A program made the position numbers and the translations under genes. A stretch of DNA of 64,000 nt from Aselliscus stoliczkanus (lineage: Eukaryota > Chordata > Mammalia > Chiroptera > Hipposideridae): contig CM066727.1 of NCBI GenBank assembly GCA_033961575.1, forward strand, positions 156,907,434 through 156,971,433, written 5' to 3'. The notes under the pieces are model-generated. The model saw nothing but the letters and a program-made list of their open reading frames with translations, was not told where the DNA came from and searched no databases. Below, piece after piece: positions 33,600 to 45,649 of the stretch (position 1 is the stretch's first letter; each line of letters opens with the position of its first letter).

Positions 33600-34150
33600 C
33601 TGAAGCTGCTTTCAATGCATGGCTTTGCCCTTTTGGGGGCCTGGAACTGCCTACAGAGTCATGCCCTCCCCACCCCCCATCCCCCACCCCCGCCACGTGC
33701 TGACTGTACTGTTTGATAAATTGTACTCCTTGCATTGTTGTTAAATAACACTCCCTGTACTATGATTATGTGATCAAAGACAGCCTTTTTGTTCTATAGG
33801 CCTGGGCTGAAACTAGGACTTGATAAATGCTTAATCATATAATACTCATTGTTCTCTCCTAACAACTTCACTTGCTTAATCACTGAGTCAGCCAATCATT
33901 GAAAGTCCAGCTGCCCCCACCAATCAGAAAACAAATGATGTAAGTTTATGATCTTGTTTCCCCTAGCAACCCATGCCTTTGATCATCAGCTCCTTGCAAC
34001 TTTTGCCTTTATAAACCCTGCCCTGTCCCCTCCATTTTGGAATGTATTTTTTGTTCATACTGAGGACTGCATGTCCCAGTTTGCATATCATCACCTGAAT
34101 AAACTCTCTTTAAATTTCTTTTAAAAATATCTCCAGAGTTTTGTTTACAA
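33600..34150 (+). mobile_element. ERV1-like solo LTR
   Basis: LTR-type promoter/polyadenylation layout in one direction: CCAAT box in 'caccaatcagaaaac' (CCAAT at 33920), TATA-like 'tttataaacc' (about 34009), 'ccattttggaatg', then 'cctgaataaactctctt' with AATAAA at 34098-34103. I associate this arrangement with gammaretrovirus-type (ERV1) LTRs. The 5' limit is approximate. No internal genes are present. Confidence 0.7.
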
Positions 34151-34157
34151 AACTAGC

Positions 34158-34243
34158 ACATGGAGTTATTGTGAAGATTAAGTAATTTATATAATACATC
34201 AAAGCATGTGATAATATTCAATATATGGTAGCTATTATTATCA
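34158..34243 (+). mobile_element. MIR SINE, right part (split)
   Basis: 'ggagttattgtgaagattaa', 'tatatggtagctattatta': the 3' half of the MIR begun at 32760. Confidence 0.65.
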
Positions 34244-35176
34244 AGACAGTAAGATTGGCTCTACTTTAAACTTGCTTGCATTTTTGGATTATTAATGCTA
34301 TCCGGATTGATAGATTTCTCTGGTTAACTGAGTGCCAGAGGACCCTTTGTTTCCATTCTGATGCCAGCTAACCTTTTAAACATGCCCCATCCATCCTTAT
34401 ACTGATTAAAACTGAACCTTTATTTATTTTTTTTCTTTACAGGCCTCAGTGCCTCTTTGAATTGCAAGAGTTTGAAGTTGAATGTGTACTGCTTCTAGAA
34501 AGAAGTTTTGTTTTGTTTTTAATAAGTCAATTGTCAATGTTTTCTAATGACTTGCTTCTTTTTTTTCACAATGGAGTGCTGAAAACTCTACTTTAACTTT
34601 AAGGTGCCAGGAAATTGGACAAATCCAACATGTCAACATTTCCATGAGCACATTCTGTGAAACATAGTTTTACATAACTACTCTATATCGCAAGGATTCA
34701 AACTTGTTTCTGGAACTTTAATTATAATAAAATAACATATGCAAATTACTATCATTGTCTCCATTTATTTTAGACCAGCTGCTTCTGAACAATTAACAAA
34801 CAGATCATGTAAATGTAATTAGTTAGGATAAATACCAGACTCCAAACAGAAAATAGAGGAAACTGAATTCTATTTACAGTTTTCCAGATTATGCTTCTCA
34901 AGTGCATTTTTGGGAATTGGTACCAAACAGTAAATTGCACTTTGTTATTGCCCTTTTTTGACATTTTTACTTATCTGCTAAGAGTAAAGTTTATTTCTCT
35001 TCTTTTTCTCCTTTGGAGAGAAAGATATAAACTACAGAACAAATGATCTCTATTGGTTCTTATCTACCTAGAAAATGCTGTGCCTGTTATTTCAAGTAAA
35101 GAAGACTAAGGAAGGAAGACTATGGGAAGATGCAACTCAGAGTCTCAGGAGGAGGGAATAAAGGACTTTTAACAGG
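34244..35176. other. unassigned non-coding DNA
   Basis: AT-rich. 'ttttctttacag' at about 34431 looks like a splice acceptor, but nothing downstream supports an exon. Confidence 0.5.
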
Positions 35177-35622
35177 TATGGTGGGTTAAAATGATGCTGC
35201 TCCTGTCAGGAGGTGGCGACTAGTACTCCACTCCTTGAATTTGGGATGTACTAGGCTTATTTGCAACCAACTTTGGTAAATAGAATGTGGGAGAACAAAC
35301 ATTATGTGATTTCCAAGCAAGACCTTAAGAGGACTTGCAACTTCTGCTCAATGTCTCTGAGCATCATTGTTCCGAGGCTGCCATGTAAAGAAGCTTAGTA
35401 CTGGCTGTCAGCTGTGTCTCTGTGAACAGCACTGACTGCCAGAGGTATGAGTGAGGCCATCTTAGACTGTCCAGCTCCAGTCCAAGGCATGACCAGTAGA
35501 CAAACAAGCTAGCTGAGCCTAGCCCAAATTGCTGATTGACGGAATTGAGTCAGTAAAAGGGATATTGTTTTAAGTCACTAAGCTTTGGGTTGTTTATTAC
35601 ACAGCAGTGAATAACTGATTGA
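35177..35622 (+). mobile_element. MLT1 (J/K-like) LTR
   Basis: 'ctcctgtcaggaggtggcga', 'aaatagaatgtgggagaa', 'gctgagcctagcccaaattg', 'ttttaagtcactaagctttg', ending 'cagtgaataactgattga': the classic order of an MLT1J/K-type MaLR LTR. Confidence 0.75.
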
Positions 35623-35639
35623 AAAGCATAAGACATAGA

Positions 35640-37262
35640 AGAAAACATTTTACAAAATGCAACCTCCTGTCATGATGAAAACATTCAACAAACTAGAATA
35701 GAAGGGAACTTCCTCAATCTAATAAAGGACATCTGTGAAAAACCCACAGCTAACATCATACTTCATCATGAAAGACTGAATACTCTCCTTCTAAGGTCAT
35801 GAACAAGACAAGGATGTCCACTCTCACTGCTTCTATTCAACATTGTACTGATGAGTCTAGTCAAGACAATTAGGGAAGAAAAACAGAAATAAAAAGCACC
35901 CGGATTTTAAAGGAAGCATTAAGACACTCTATTTATAAATGATATGATCTTATACATAAAAAATCCTAAGGACTCTCCTTAAAAATACTAAGAAATCTAC
36001 TAAAAAATTATTAGAACTAATAAGCAAATTTAGCAAGGAGAGATACACCAGATCAGTGTACAAATATCAATTGTGTTTTTATACACTTGCAATAAACAAT
36101 CAGAAAATGAAATTAAGTAAACAATTCCATTGACAATAGCATCAACAAGAATAAAATACTTAGAAATAAGCTTAACAAAAGAAGTGCAAGACTTGTATAA
36201 TAAAAACTATAAAACACTCTTGAAAGAAATTAAAGCTCTAAGTAAGTGGAAAGATATCCATGTTCATGAATGAGAAGATTTAACATTGTTAATTGTTACA
36301 ATGGCAGTACTACCCAAACTGATTTATAGAGTCAACACAATCTTGACAATCTATCAAGATCACAGCTGGCTATTTTTGCAGAAATTGACAAGCTGATCTT
36401 AAAATTCATATAGATATTCAAAAGATCAGGAATAGCTAAAACAATATTGAAAAAGAACAAAGTTGGAGGACTCACTCTTCTAGATTTAAAAATTTACTAC
36501 AAACCTAGAGTAATCAAAACAGTGTGTCATTGGCATAAGGATAGACAGACATATAGATAAATGAAATACAATTGAGAATCCAAAAATAAACCCTTAGATT
36601 GAGTTGGACAATGCACCCAGGCAATTAAACAGAGAAAGAACAATTTTTTTTCAGGAAATATACTGGGATAAATGGATATTCACATGCAAAAGAAGGAAGT
36701 TGGAGCCCTACTCACACCACACACACACAAATTAACTCAAAACAGATGATAGAAGAGCTAAGACTATAAAACCCTTAGACAAAACATAGGAGCAAGTCTT
36801 TTATGAGCTTGGATAGATAATAGTTTCTTAGACAGAAAATCAAAAGCACAAGTGACAAAAGAAAAAAAAAATATATATATATATTTTTTTCCTTTAGTTT
36901 TATTTATTTATTTATTTTTTAGAGGGCAGTGTCACTGGTCCTCACATGTGGGATCCAAACCGGGGCTGCTGGCATTCCAAGCCAGCTCTCAACCACCGCG
37001 CCACTCGGCCGGCCCACAAATCATAATTTTTATAAGGGACTTTTACCTACCACATCTAAAGAAACTTACAACTCAATAATAAAGAGAGAAGCAACTTAAT
37101 TTAAAAATGGGCAAGGGATTTGAATAGTATTTCTCCAAAGAAGATATACAAATGGCCAATAAGGACATGGAAAGAAGCTTAATATCATTAGCCATTAAGG
37201 AAATCAAAACCACAGTGACTGACCACTTCACACCCACGTGTAGAGTACTTATAAATGTGCAA
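35640..37262 (+). mobile_element. L1 ORF2 fragment, sense, inactive
   Basis: Runs from the reverse-transcriptase core into the C-terminal region. At 35806-35850 one frame reads RQGCPLSLLLFNIVL, a standard L1 RT motif. In the same frame, at 35932-35943, the catalytic FADD box is FIND (Ala to Ile, first Asp to Asn), and in-frame stops lie between (one TAA at about 35890). A short SINE interrupts it near 36905-37016. It lacks the 3' UTR. Confidence 0.85.
36905..37016 (-). mobile_element. short tRNA-SINE, antisense
   Basis: Reversed head-only SINE inside L1 ORF2, with a (TTTA)n-like tail and end 'actcggccggccc'. I could not find target duplications; an adjoining (TA)n tract at 36871-36884 obscures the junction. 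Confidence 0.88.
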
Positions 37263-38284
37263 GCCACATGATAAATTATCATTTACAAACCAATCAGCAA
37301 TTATCATTTACAAACCAACTGACTTGCTGACATTGGCTTTCCCAGTGGCTTCTCATGACCAAATATAAGTGCTAAGATAATTAGATGGAGACTCCACCAC
37401 GTGAAGCCACAGAGCAGGGAATGGCAGCCCCTACTGGACTGGGCCAGCTGACTACTCGGGGTGTGGATCCAATGTACTTCCCCAGGTCCCTCTCCCCAGC
37501 TTTTGCTGTCCAGTGATACATAAATTCTAACCAGGCCTTTCTGTGCTTTTAATATCCTAGAGATTTTTATGACATAAGTATTTAAGATGCTGATATCCTT
37601 AAGATGAATGATTCCATCCAGCCAAAATAATAGTGGCTTTAACACTTCAGATTGTATTTTCTTGTGTACAAGGAGTCTAAAAATAGCAAGTTTTCTACCA
37701 GCCTACCCCTCCATTGTCCCTAAGGTTTGGCACTTGTTCACATGCTTGAAAATGATTGCTAGAGCTTCAGCCATCATATCTGTGTTCCAGACAACTCGTA
37801 GAATGGAGAAAGGGAAAGAGAGGGTCTGGTTTCCTTCATAACAGGGAGAATCCTTGGAAATAGCACATATGCTTCTTACATCTCATTGACCAAAAATTGG
37901 TCACATGACCACAGCTATCTGCAAGGGAGACCAGAAAATGTAATCTTAGCTAGGTGGTAATGCGCCCACCAAAATACTAGGGTTCTGTTACTAAAGACAA
38001 ATGGGATATTGGGTGACAACCAGCAGTCTCTGCCACACCCTCCTAATCATGAGGGGCCATAGGTCTTCAGCTTAGTTTAAAGAAAGATGATAAATTGGTG
38101 CCCCTTAGGATCCTTATTAGCCTGGGTTAGTGCCAGTTCTTTGGGTGAGATGCAATCATATTTATTGTGGGGGTTTATATTTCCTACTTGATTTAATAAT
38201 ATTAGGTCTGGGGGGAGTAAATACTAATCTATTTATAATGTAAATTCTTAATCATTTAGTTAAAGCCATAAAAATTTATTTACG
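37263..38284. other. unassigned DNA with small tandem duplication
   Basis: 'attatcatttacaaaccaa' occurs at 37275-37293 and again at 37300-37318, a 25-bp period. A 113-codon minus-strand frame (37304-37645) has no domain. Confidence 0.5.
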
Positions 38285-38400
38285 CATGGTTGAAAAAGCA
38301 TGGGCTTGGGTCAGAGAGACCTGGGTTTGCCACAGACCTGCTGTGAGGATCAGATGGTACCTGCGAAAGAGTGCTGTAGTTAACAAGTAGTCAGTGAAAT
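38285..38400 (+). mobile_element. MIR fragment, sense
   Basis: 'aaaagcatgggcttgggtca', 'gagagacctgggtttgc', 'gctgtgaggatcagatggta'. Confidence 0.7.
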
Positions 38401-39138
38401 GCTTGACCATCTTCCTCTCTCCCTTTCTTCTCTTCTTCCTCCCTTCCTTCCATTAAGATTCTGTGTGCTGACAGAGACCTAGTTGAGATATGTTGCTTCA
38501 TCATTACTTTTTAAAGCCAGCTATGTCTGGCTAAATTTAAAAGGATATTTAGCTGACTAGGGGACCATTTGCTGACTTGTACACATCTCTGGTTGAGGTT
38601 GCCTAGGTCTAGAGTTTTAAGTAAGGCAATTCTTATGTGAGGGCAGGGGTTCAGTAACAGCTTAGAAAACAAACATACCCTCATTTCTAGCTCTGAACCT
38701 AAGGGCCTGGTTTTTGTTTTTGTTTGTTTTTAAGTGTAGCAGGCTTTCAAGTAAGGAGACAGTTGGAATAGGTTCCATGAGTGGCTTGGACTTCCTGTAC
38801 CCCTGGCTTTATAAAAAGGGCACATTCTTTCAGAGGCAGACTCACAAAGGGTTCAGGAACATCCTCTTCAGTTCTGGGCAATTCTATCTCCTTTGTTTCT
38901 TTACATGCTGCTGCCTGAATCATGTGAGCCCTTGACAACAAAGAGTAGAAGGGGGAGCATTTTTGTAAAACATCTGTACAGCGTCCACTTCAAACAGCAA
39001 TGGGGAGTGGTGGGGAAATTAATGGTTGTTTGGACAGCTTGAGTCTTTAAGCTGAGGCACTAAAAAGTACTTTTCACATTACTAAATACAACTTCCCTTC
39101 CTTACTCAAAGTTGAGATGTAACAATGGCTGATTACTA
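38401..39138. other. unassigned non-coding DNA
   Basis: No gene or repeat recognised. Confidence 0.5.
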
Positions 39139-39152
39139 TGCAGAAGCTTCTT

Positions 39153-39594
39153 ATTTGTTTTTAAGATTTTTTCTTTTTAAATTGGGAAATTGGGGGAGGG
39201 GAATGGCATTGGGGAATCGGGGAAGGGGAACACAAAAGTTGCTGTCCTTTTGTTCTTCAGTCTAGTTGTGGAGGATGTTGCTTCACTGGTCCATGTTGGT
39301 ATTATCATTGCGCTCTTCCCAGGTGAGGCAGTCGCTCACCAGTCATTGGATGACTGCTCACAGTGGCTCACAGCAGCTCATGAAAGCACACGTCAGCTGC
39401 CGGCCAGCCCTACTGCAGCCTACACCATTGCCAGTGACTCACAGCAGTCCAGCTCCAGGTCGAACTGTTGTTCACCAGCTTAGCTGTAGAGGGCGCAGCG
39501 TCACTGGCCCTCATGTGGAATCTGAACCGGGGCCCTGCTGCTTAGAGTTGGTGTCCCAAGCCAACTCTTAACCAACGCACCACTCAGCCGGCCC
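39153..39594 (-). mobile_element. long (about 440-bp) tRNA-SINE, antisense
   Basis: Exact 14-bp duplication 'tgcagaagcttctt' at 39139-39152 and 39595-39608. Plus-strand order: T-rich tail, a duplicated GGGGAA block ('ggggaatcggggaaggggaa'), 'gttgctgtcctt', a body with CTCAC motifs every 20-27 bp, then the tRNA-like head ending 'cactcagccggccc'. The head's hairpin uses different base pairs (GAGTTGG/CCAACTC) from the short copies. Confidence 0.92.
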
Positions 39595-39608
39595 TGCAGA
39601 AGCTTCTT

Positions 39609-40540
39609 TATCTTGACTATTTCTCAGGAGCTCACATGGGAGAATATTAATCACAGAAGTCCTTTAAGTCTTGAATGGAATGATCTGGATTTTCTTAATA
39701 GGTCTGACATTAAATTGGTGAAAGTATGTACTAAAATGTTGACAGCCTCCTCAATGTTAGGGATATTTATCATCTCTGGGAATTCCAGAGACTAAATATA
39801 TGAACAATTTGGGATTACCTCTTTACCTAAATGCCTTTTATATGAAGTGATGGATTCTTGGTTCACTGAGTGGTAAATGTGGGGAACCAAGTTTGGGATG
39901 TGTGAAGAGTGAACTTGATAGGGTCACTATGGGATTTATGATAAATAATTTTGGGAGTAGGCATTGACTCAAGTGTTTCCACTATGCTCTATTATTTAAT
40001 TATCATATGGATTTTATAAGGCATTATTACTTATATCTCAGGTTTGGTTCCTCTCACACAGTTAGATCTGCCTGGCATCTTCCTCTGTGCTGCATGTCTT
40101 CACATGGAGACATTTATACTTTATAAGTTATAAATGGCTGTAGAAACCTAAGAAATCACTCTTCTTTAAGTTCAGCAAAAATGGATCACACTGTTCAAGC
40201 TTCTTCCCTGAGATTCATTGGGTCACATACTGTGAGGATTTCTGCAACTAGTGAGAGAAAATAGTTTTATGGTTATCAAAATAACATTTTAGGAAATAAA
40301 GTCCCATGTGAAAGACAAGGGGGTTTGTTTTAATCTAAAGGAAACTTCACTTTTCAAATGTCCCGACAGTTGATGGTTATGCAGACGTTGTGGGTTGACT
40401 GAGTCAACTCCATTCCATCCATGTTCCCCTTATCTTTTTCTATCTTAGAGGCTGTAAAAGCTGAAACTCCATCTTCCAGCCTCCCTGACAGGCAAGGGTG
40501 GCTATGCAACACAGTTCTAGCCAAAGAGACATGGGAGTGT
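39609..40540. other. unassigned non-coding DNA
   Basis: A weak antisense MIR may lie near 39970-40060. Otherwise nothing recognised. Confidence 0.4.
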
Positions 40541-40544
40541 TTTA

Positions 40545-41290
40545 TAATAAAGAATTTGTTTGGTCTTTGTCCTCAGTTCTTGGTAGGTAGACTTTAAACC
40601 CTTTGAATTTCCTGGAGTGATCAGGGTGTCTTTGGCATTCATGGTGGGCCTCTTAAACCACATCTGAGCTTATATTAATGAGGTGACTCATGGTGGGCCC
40701 CTCAATAGTTGCAGGATGGGAGCTGGTCATGGAGATTAACCTTGTGATTAGAGGCTTGGGACTTTGAGCCAGGTGACATCAGCCTGACCTCTGGGGAGAG
40801 GAGTTGAGTTGGAGATTGAGTTCAGTCATGTGGCCAATGAGCCAATCAGTTATGTCTATATAATGAAATGCCAATAAAAACTTTGGCTGCCCAAAGCTTA
40901 GGGGAGGCTCCCTGGTTGGTGATACACATTGAAATGCCAGGCGGGTGATGCATCCTGAGGATACAGAAGCTTTGTGTTTGGGACCCTCCCAGAACTTGCC
41001 CAGTGGGTCTCTTCTTTTGTTGGTTCAGATTTGTATCCTCTTGCTATAATAAAACTATAATTGTAGGTATAGTGCTTTCCTGAGTTCAGTTAGTCATTGT
41101 AGTAAATTACTGAACCTGAGAGGATAGTAGGAACCTTTGAATTTGTATCCAGTCAGAAGTGCAGGTGGCCTGGGAACCCTCACGCCTGTGGCTGAAAATC
41201 TGAACTGAGGGTAATCTTGTGACAGGTGATGCCCCTAACCTGTGAAAACTGACCTAACTCCAGGTAGTTAGCATTAAAATTGCATTGAAG
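40545..41290 (+). mobile_element. LTR-like element with poly(A) signal
   Basis: 'gtgactcatggtgggcccct', 'tgacatcagcctgacctctg', 'caatgagccaatcagttatg', TATA-like 'tctatataatg', AATAAA at 40873-40878, 'ccctcccagaacttgccc', a second AATAAA near 41049, and 'gtgaaaactgacctaactcc' resemble a class III ERV LTR widespread in mammals. The family is not assigned. Confidence 0.6.
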
Positions 41291-41334
41291 GGAGGAATGT
41301 CTTTTTCCAAACAAAATGGCAAAAAGCTCATTAG

Positions 41335-41645
41335 GGAAAAGACCTCTGCACTTCACTCTTTGACCTTCTTTTTTCTTCCTGCCTAGAATGTGGATACTAT
41401 GCTTGGTAGTGCACTAGCCATTTTGTGTCCATGAAGACGAAAGCCACACACAAAGGAAGGCAGAGGAGAAAGCTAGAAGCAGCCTAAGTCTGTAATGACA
41501 CCATAGAACAGCTATTCCAACCTTGGAGTCAAGAATCCTGGGCTCCTTGTAACATGAGGAAAACCTCTATGTGTTAAGTTTCTCTTGGTTGGGTTTTCTG
41601 TTATTTGTGGTTAAATACATTTCTAACTAATACCTCACTCCCCAT
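41335..41645 (+). mobile_element. possible old LTR fragment
   Basis: 'ttcctgcctagaatgtggat', 'ggcagaggagaaagctagaa' and the end 'tttctaactaatacc' resemble the 3' part of a MaLR/ERVL-type LTR. Weak. Confidence 0.4.
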
Positions 41646-42077
41646 ATGTTGTGTAAATGATAGCTCAGAAAGGGGAAGAGATTAGGCAAACTTCCATGTA
41701 ACACAAATTGAATATAATGTATTTTTTTCCTCTTCCTTTTCTGAAATGGCTTCTTGACATGTCTTTGTTATGACAAAAGAGGTTATGTTCAGAAAATAAA
41801 ACTCCTTTTTCTTTGCTATAATGTTGATTGGTTCTTCAATTCTAAAGTATTTTCCTGCTTCTCACAATTTAGTGAAAATTAGAGATGACCTCTTCCTTAG
41901 GATTAGCAGCTTGTTGCTCCACTAATGACAAAAATCATTTAAAAATTAAAGTTAAGTTTATTTTATCTGACATGACTATAGTTGCCAATTTGTGAACAAA
42001 TAAAATTGTACCTGTTTATAGTTCTCAACTAACAAAATTACCTACAGCCTTCAAGATTGTTAAATTAAACTAAATTT

Positions 42078-43527
42078 TTTTTTCCAGCTTTATTTTTTTA
42101 TTTTTTATTTTATTTATTTTATTTTATTTTTAATTAGTTTCAGGTGTACAACACAGTGCAATAGTTATACATTTTACCCCTCAAAGTGACAACCCCCCCA
42201 CCCCCAATACACCACCCCACACACCCCCATATCATATATATCTATTACTCTTCCTCTGACTCTCTTCCACAGTATAATCCACATCCCGTGACTATCTATA
42301 TATATTCAATTACAGTAGGTATACCACCTCCACTTTAGTAATACAGTGCAGTGATCAAACCTCTACTCCATCCATGAAATGGTCTCCCTAACAAGACCTA
42401 TGATCATCTGACATTCCACAGAATATTTACAACATTATTAATTATATTCCCCAAACTGTTTTTCCTATCCCAGTAGCAATATTGTAGTTGCCTATTTTTG
42501 CTGTCTAATCCCTTCCCCTTCTCCCTCATCCCCATTCCTCTCCAAATTAGCAACCCTGATTTTTCCTCTATATCTATGAGACAGTTTCTGTTTACTTTGC
42601 TCATTCATACAGTTTTTCATATTCCACATATAAGTGAGATCATATGGTATTTGTCCTTCTCTGACTGACTTATTTCACTCAACATTATAGTCTCTAGGTC
42701 CATCCATATCATTGCAAATGGCACGATTTCATTCTTCTTTATAGCGGAGTAATACTCCATTGTATAAATATACCACAGTTTCTTAATCCAGTCATCTACT
42801 GACGGGCATTTTGGTTGTTTCCAAGTCTTAGCTATTGTAAATTGTGCTGCTATGAACATCGGGGTGCATAACTTTTTTTGAATAAGTGTCTTGGTTTTTT
42901 TCAGGATAAATACCTAGGAGTGGAATTGCTGGGTCAAACGGTAGCTCTATTTCCAGTTCTTTGAGATACCTCCATACTGACTTCCATAGTGGCTGCACCA
43001 ATCTGCAGTCCCACCAACAGTGCAGCAGGGTCCCCTTTTCCCCACAGCCCCGCCAGCACTTGTTGTTTGTTGATTTGTTGATGATAGCCATTCTGACTGG
43101 AGTGAGGTGGTATCTCATGGTGGTTTTTATTTGCATTTCCCTAATGACCAGTGAGGTTGAACTTTTTTCATATGCCTGTTGGCCATCTGTATGTCCTCTT
43201 TAGAGAAATGTCTCTTCATATCTTCTGCCCATTTTTTAATTGGGTTGTTTGTTTTTTTGGTGTTGAGTTTCATGAGTGTTTTATAAATTTTGGATATTAA
43301 CCCCTTATCAGATATATCGTTGGCAAATATATTCTCCCATTCAGTAGGCTTCCTTTTTGTTTTATTAATGGTTTCCTTTGTTGTGAAAAAACTTTTAAGT
43401 CTGATATAATCCCATATGTTCATTTTTTCTTTTACTTCCCTTGCCCGTAGGGATGTATCAGTAAAAATATTGCTCCGGGTAATGTCTGCAAATGTACTCC
43501 CTATATTTTCATTTAGGATTTTTATGG
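42078..43527 (-). mobile_element. 5'-truncated young L1, antisense
   Basis: A 1.45-kb L1 3' end with an exact 16-bp target duplication 'aaattaaactaaattt' (42062-42077 and 43528-43543). The plus strand shows a T-rich tail with (ATTTT)n, the 3' UTR, then reversed ORF2 C-terminal coding sequence in three minus-strand frames (43423-43127, 43136-42828, 42859-42617), so at least two frameshifts. The C-terminal zinc-knuckle-like motif C-x3-C-x7-H-x4-C is intact at 43005-43058. Insertion was by target-primed reverse transcription with loss of the 5' 4-5 kb. Confidence 0.93.
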
Positions 43528-43543
43528 AAATTAAACTAAATTT

Positions 43544-43925
43544 AAATTATCTTTAGAAATCTATAGACTAAAAGAGGCATTATAGAAATATCAACTGGTT
43601 GCCATTTATGTACCTTATTTGGGGACTGATTTGAACAAACAAAATGTTAAACAAATTTGTGAAACAATCAGGATATTGAGACAATGGCTGGATATTGATT
43701 TTTAAAAAAAATGAAACTGTTATTTTTTTAGAAGTGGTGATAACATTGAGATTATGTTTTGGAGTCTTTATCTTTTAAAGATACATACTGCACGACTTAT
43801 AGACAAACTATCTTGGATTTGTCCTTGAGTTGATATCATGTCCATGAAGTTCGTTGCTGAATCTGGGAGATGAGGTTCATTATACAAGTCTCTCAACTTT
43901 TCTTTATGTCTGACATTTCCCATAA
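43544..43925 (+). mobile_element. old LINE 3' end, sense
   Basis: 'caatggctggatattgattt', 'gataacattgagattatg', 'tttatcttttaaagatacat' fit an old L1M-type 3' end. Part of it lies left of the L1 at 42078. Confidence 0.45.
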
Positions 43926-43929
43926 TACC

Positions 43930-45370
43930 AATATGAAAACAAGCAGATGAATGTGATTAGAGAAATAATGGAGTTAATAGGAGAAAATAAGTCAATAGTT
44001 CTGCATGTAAGGAGCTTGGAAATCCCCACTGCATTCTCACAACAAGTGAAAGGCTGAATAGATAAAAATAATCAACTCTTCTAGGATCTGTAAGAAAGGT
44101 AAGGTAACAGGACAAACTGCTGCCTTTGAGATTGGAGAGACACACAGGTGAATACAGAGCATAACAGGTTACCTTCGCAAAGACTCAGAAACTGCCACAG
44201 GAATCAGTGCTGAGTAGGAATACCAGAACTGCAATTGATGAATTGCTGGAGGCTCAGTGTGGACAGCTCTAAGAGTTAAAAACTCCAGGGGCCCCAACCA
44301 TAGAACCCCCTGCAATTTTGTGAGATTTACCTCTAGGAGTTTGACCATGTTCCCACAGTACATATTAGGGAAAAATCCCTTTGTGCTCACAGCAGAGAGA
44401 AGGGAAAAAGAATCATTTTGAAATACACCAGAGCACTCTGTCCTTGATAAGGTCTGTCCTCTGGAGAAACTATATAGTTAGTCAGAACCTAGCCTGTAGC
44501 AGCACTATCAGAGCCTAACTGACCTGGGAAGAGAAATGCCCAACCCCCGCCTACTCTAGCCATCTTCTCCAACCTGGAGGAGAAAAAACAAACCCTGAAA
44601 AACACTTGTGAAGTTCACAGTACAGAGGCATAGAGTCATTAGAAGACAGAGACACAATCACAGGACTATAGAACACTCCTCCCACCCCCGTCCCCAACAC
44701 TTCACCACCACATTACTAAATTCCTATTCACAGCACTTCCTTTTACCTGGTCCATCATGTCTCTCTATCAAGAAAAAATTACAAAGCATACCAAAAGGCA
44801 AACACAGTTTGAGGATATAGAGCAAACATCAGAACCAGACACGGCAGAGATGTTGGAATTATCAGTCTGGGAATTTAAAACTCCTATAATTAATATGCTA
44901 AGGACTCTAATGGATAAAGTAGACACTCGTGTAAGAACAGCTGGGGAATGTAAGCAGAGAGCTGGGCATCCTAAGAAACAATCAAAAAGAAATGCTACAG
45001 ATTAAAAAAAACAAAACACTGTAACAGAAATGAAGACTGCCTCTGATGGGCTTACTGGTAGACTGAACATGGCTAAGGAAAGAACCTCTGAGCTTGAGAA
45101 TATCTTAATAGAAACTTCCAATAGTGAAAAACAAAGAGAACAAAGACTGAAAAAACAGAACAGAACATCGAGGACTGTGGGACAACTTCAACAGATATAA
45201 CATACATGTAATGGGAATACCAGAAGGAGAAGAAAGAGAGAAAGAAACAAAAGAAACATTTGAAACAATAATGACTGAGAATGTCCCCAAATAAAAATGT
45301 CAGACATCAAACTACAGATCCAGAAACCTCAGAAAACACCAAGCAGGATAAACGTCCCCAAAACCATTCA
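43930..45370 (+). mobile_element. L1 5' part and ORF1, sense, broken
   Basis: The 44757-45005 frame (82 codons, starting MSLYQEKITKHTKRQTQ) and the following text are ORF1-like: charged, coiled-coil-type sequence, then 'agaaggagaagaaagagaga' and 'acaataatgactgagaatg' typical of the L1M ORF1 middle. The upstream 0.8 kb fits L1M 5' sequence. Stops break ORF1, and no ORF2 follows. Confidence 0.7.
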
Positions 45371-45649
45371 TTTCAGTGATGCTTTCTATGGTTTGTCAGA
45401 TACATGGCATTTGTAGTCCATGTATTTGTTAATTGCTCTTTAACATTTTATCCCAATCAAATTAAAACCCCCTAGAAAGTAGGGACTTTTTCCTCATACT
45501 TTTTTTTTTTAAATTCTTTCTTCATGACTTCAGTGGATGTTGGACAAGACATGTTCAGAAAAACATTTATCCATGTGATGACCTGCTTTGGTTGTTTGTA
45601 AGGCTTATGTGATTATGTGAATATCTACTATGTGGCTTAATGATTTTCT
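45371..45649. other. unassigned non-coding DNA
   Basis: Nothing recognised. Confidence 0.4.

Noticed and set aside
33600..34150. Cellular promoter (CCAAT, TATA-like, AATAAA)
   Set aside because: Spacing and surrounding text fit a retroviral-type solo LTR; no gene follows.
34420..34445. Splice-acceptor-like 'ttttctttacag'
   Set aside because: No open frame or donor downstream; such motifs are frequent in T-rich DNA.
42617..43423. Cluster of minus-strand frames resembling a reverse-transcriptase-type protein
   Set aside because: They are the frameshifted ORF2 C-terminus of a 5'-truncated L1, with target duplications.
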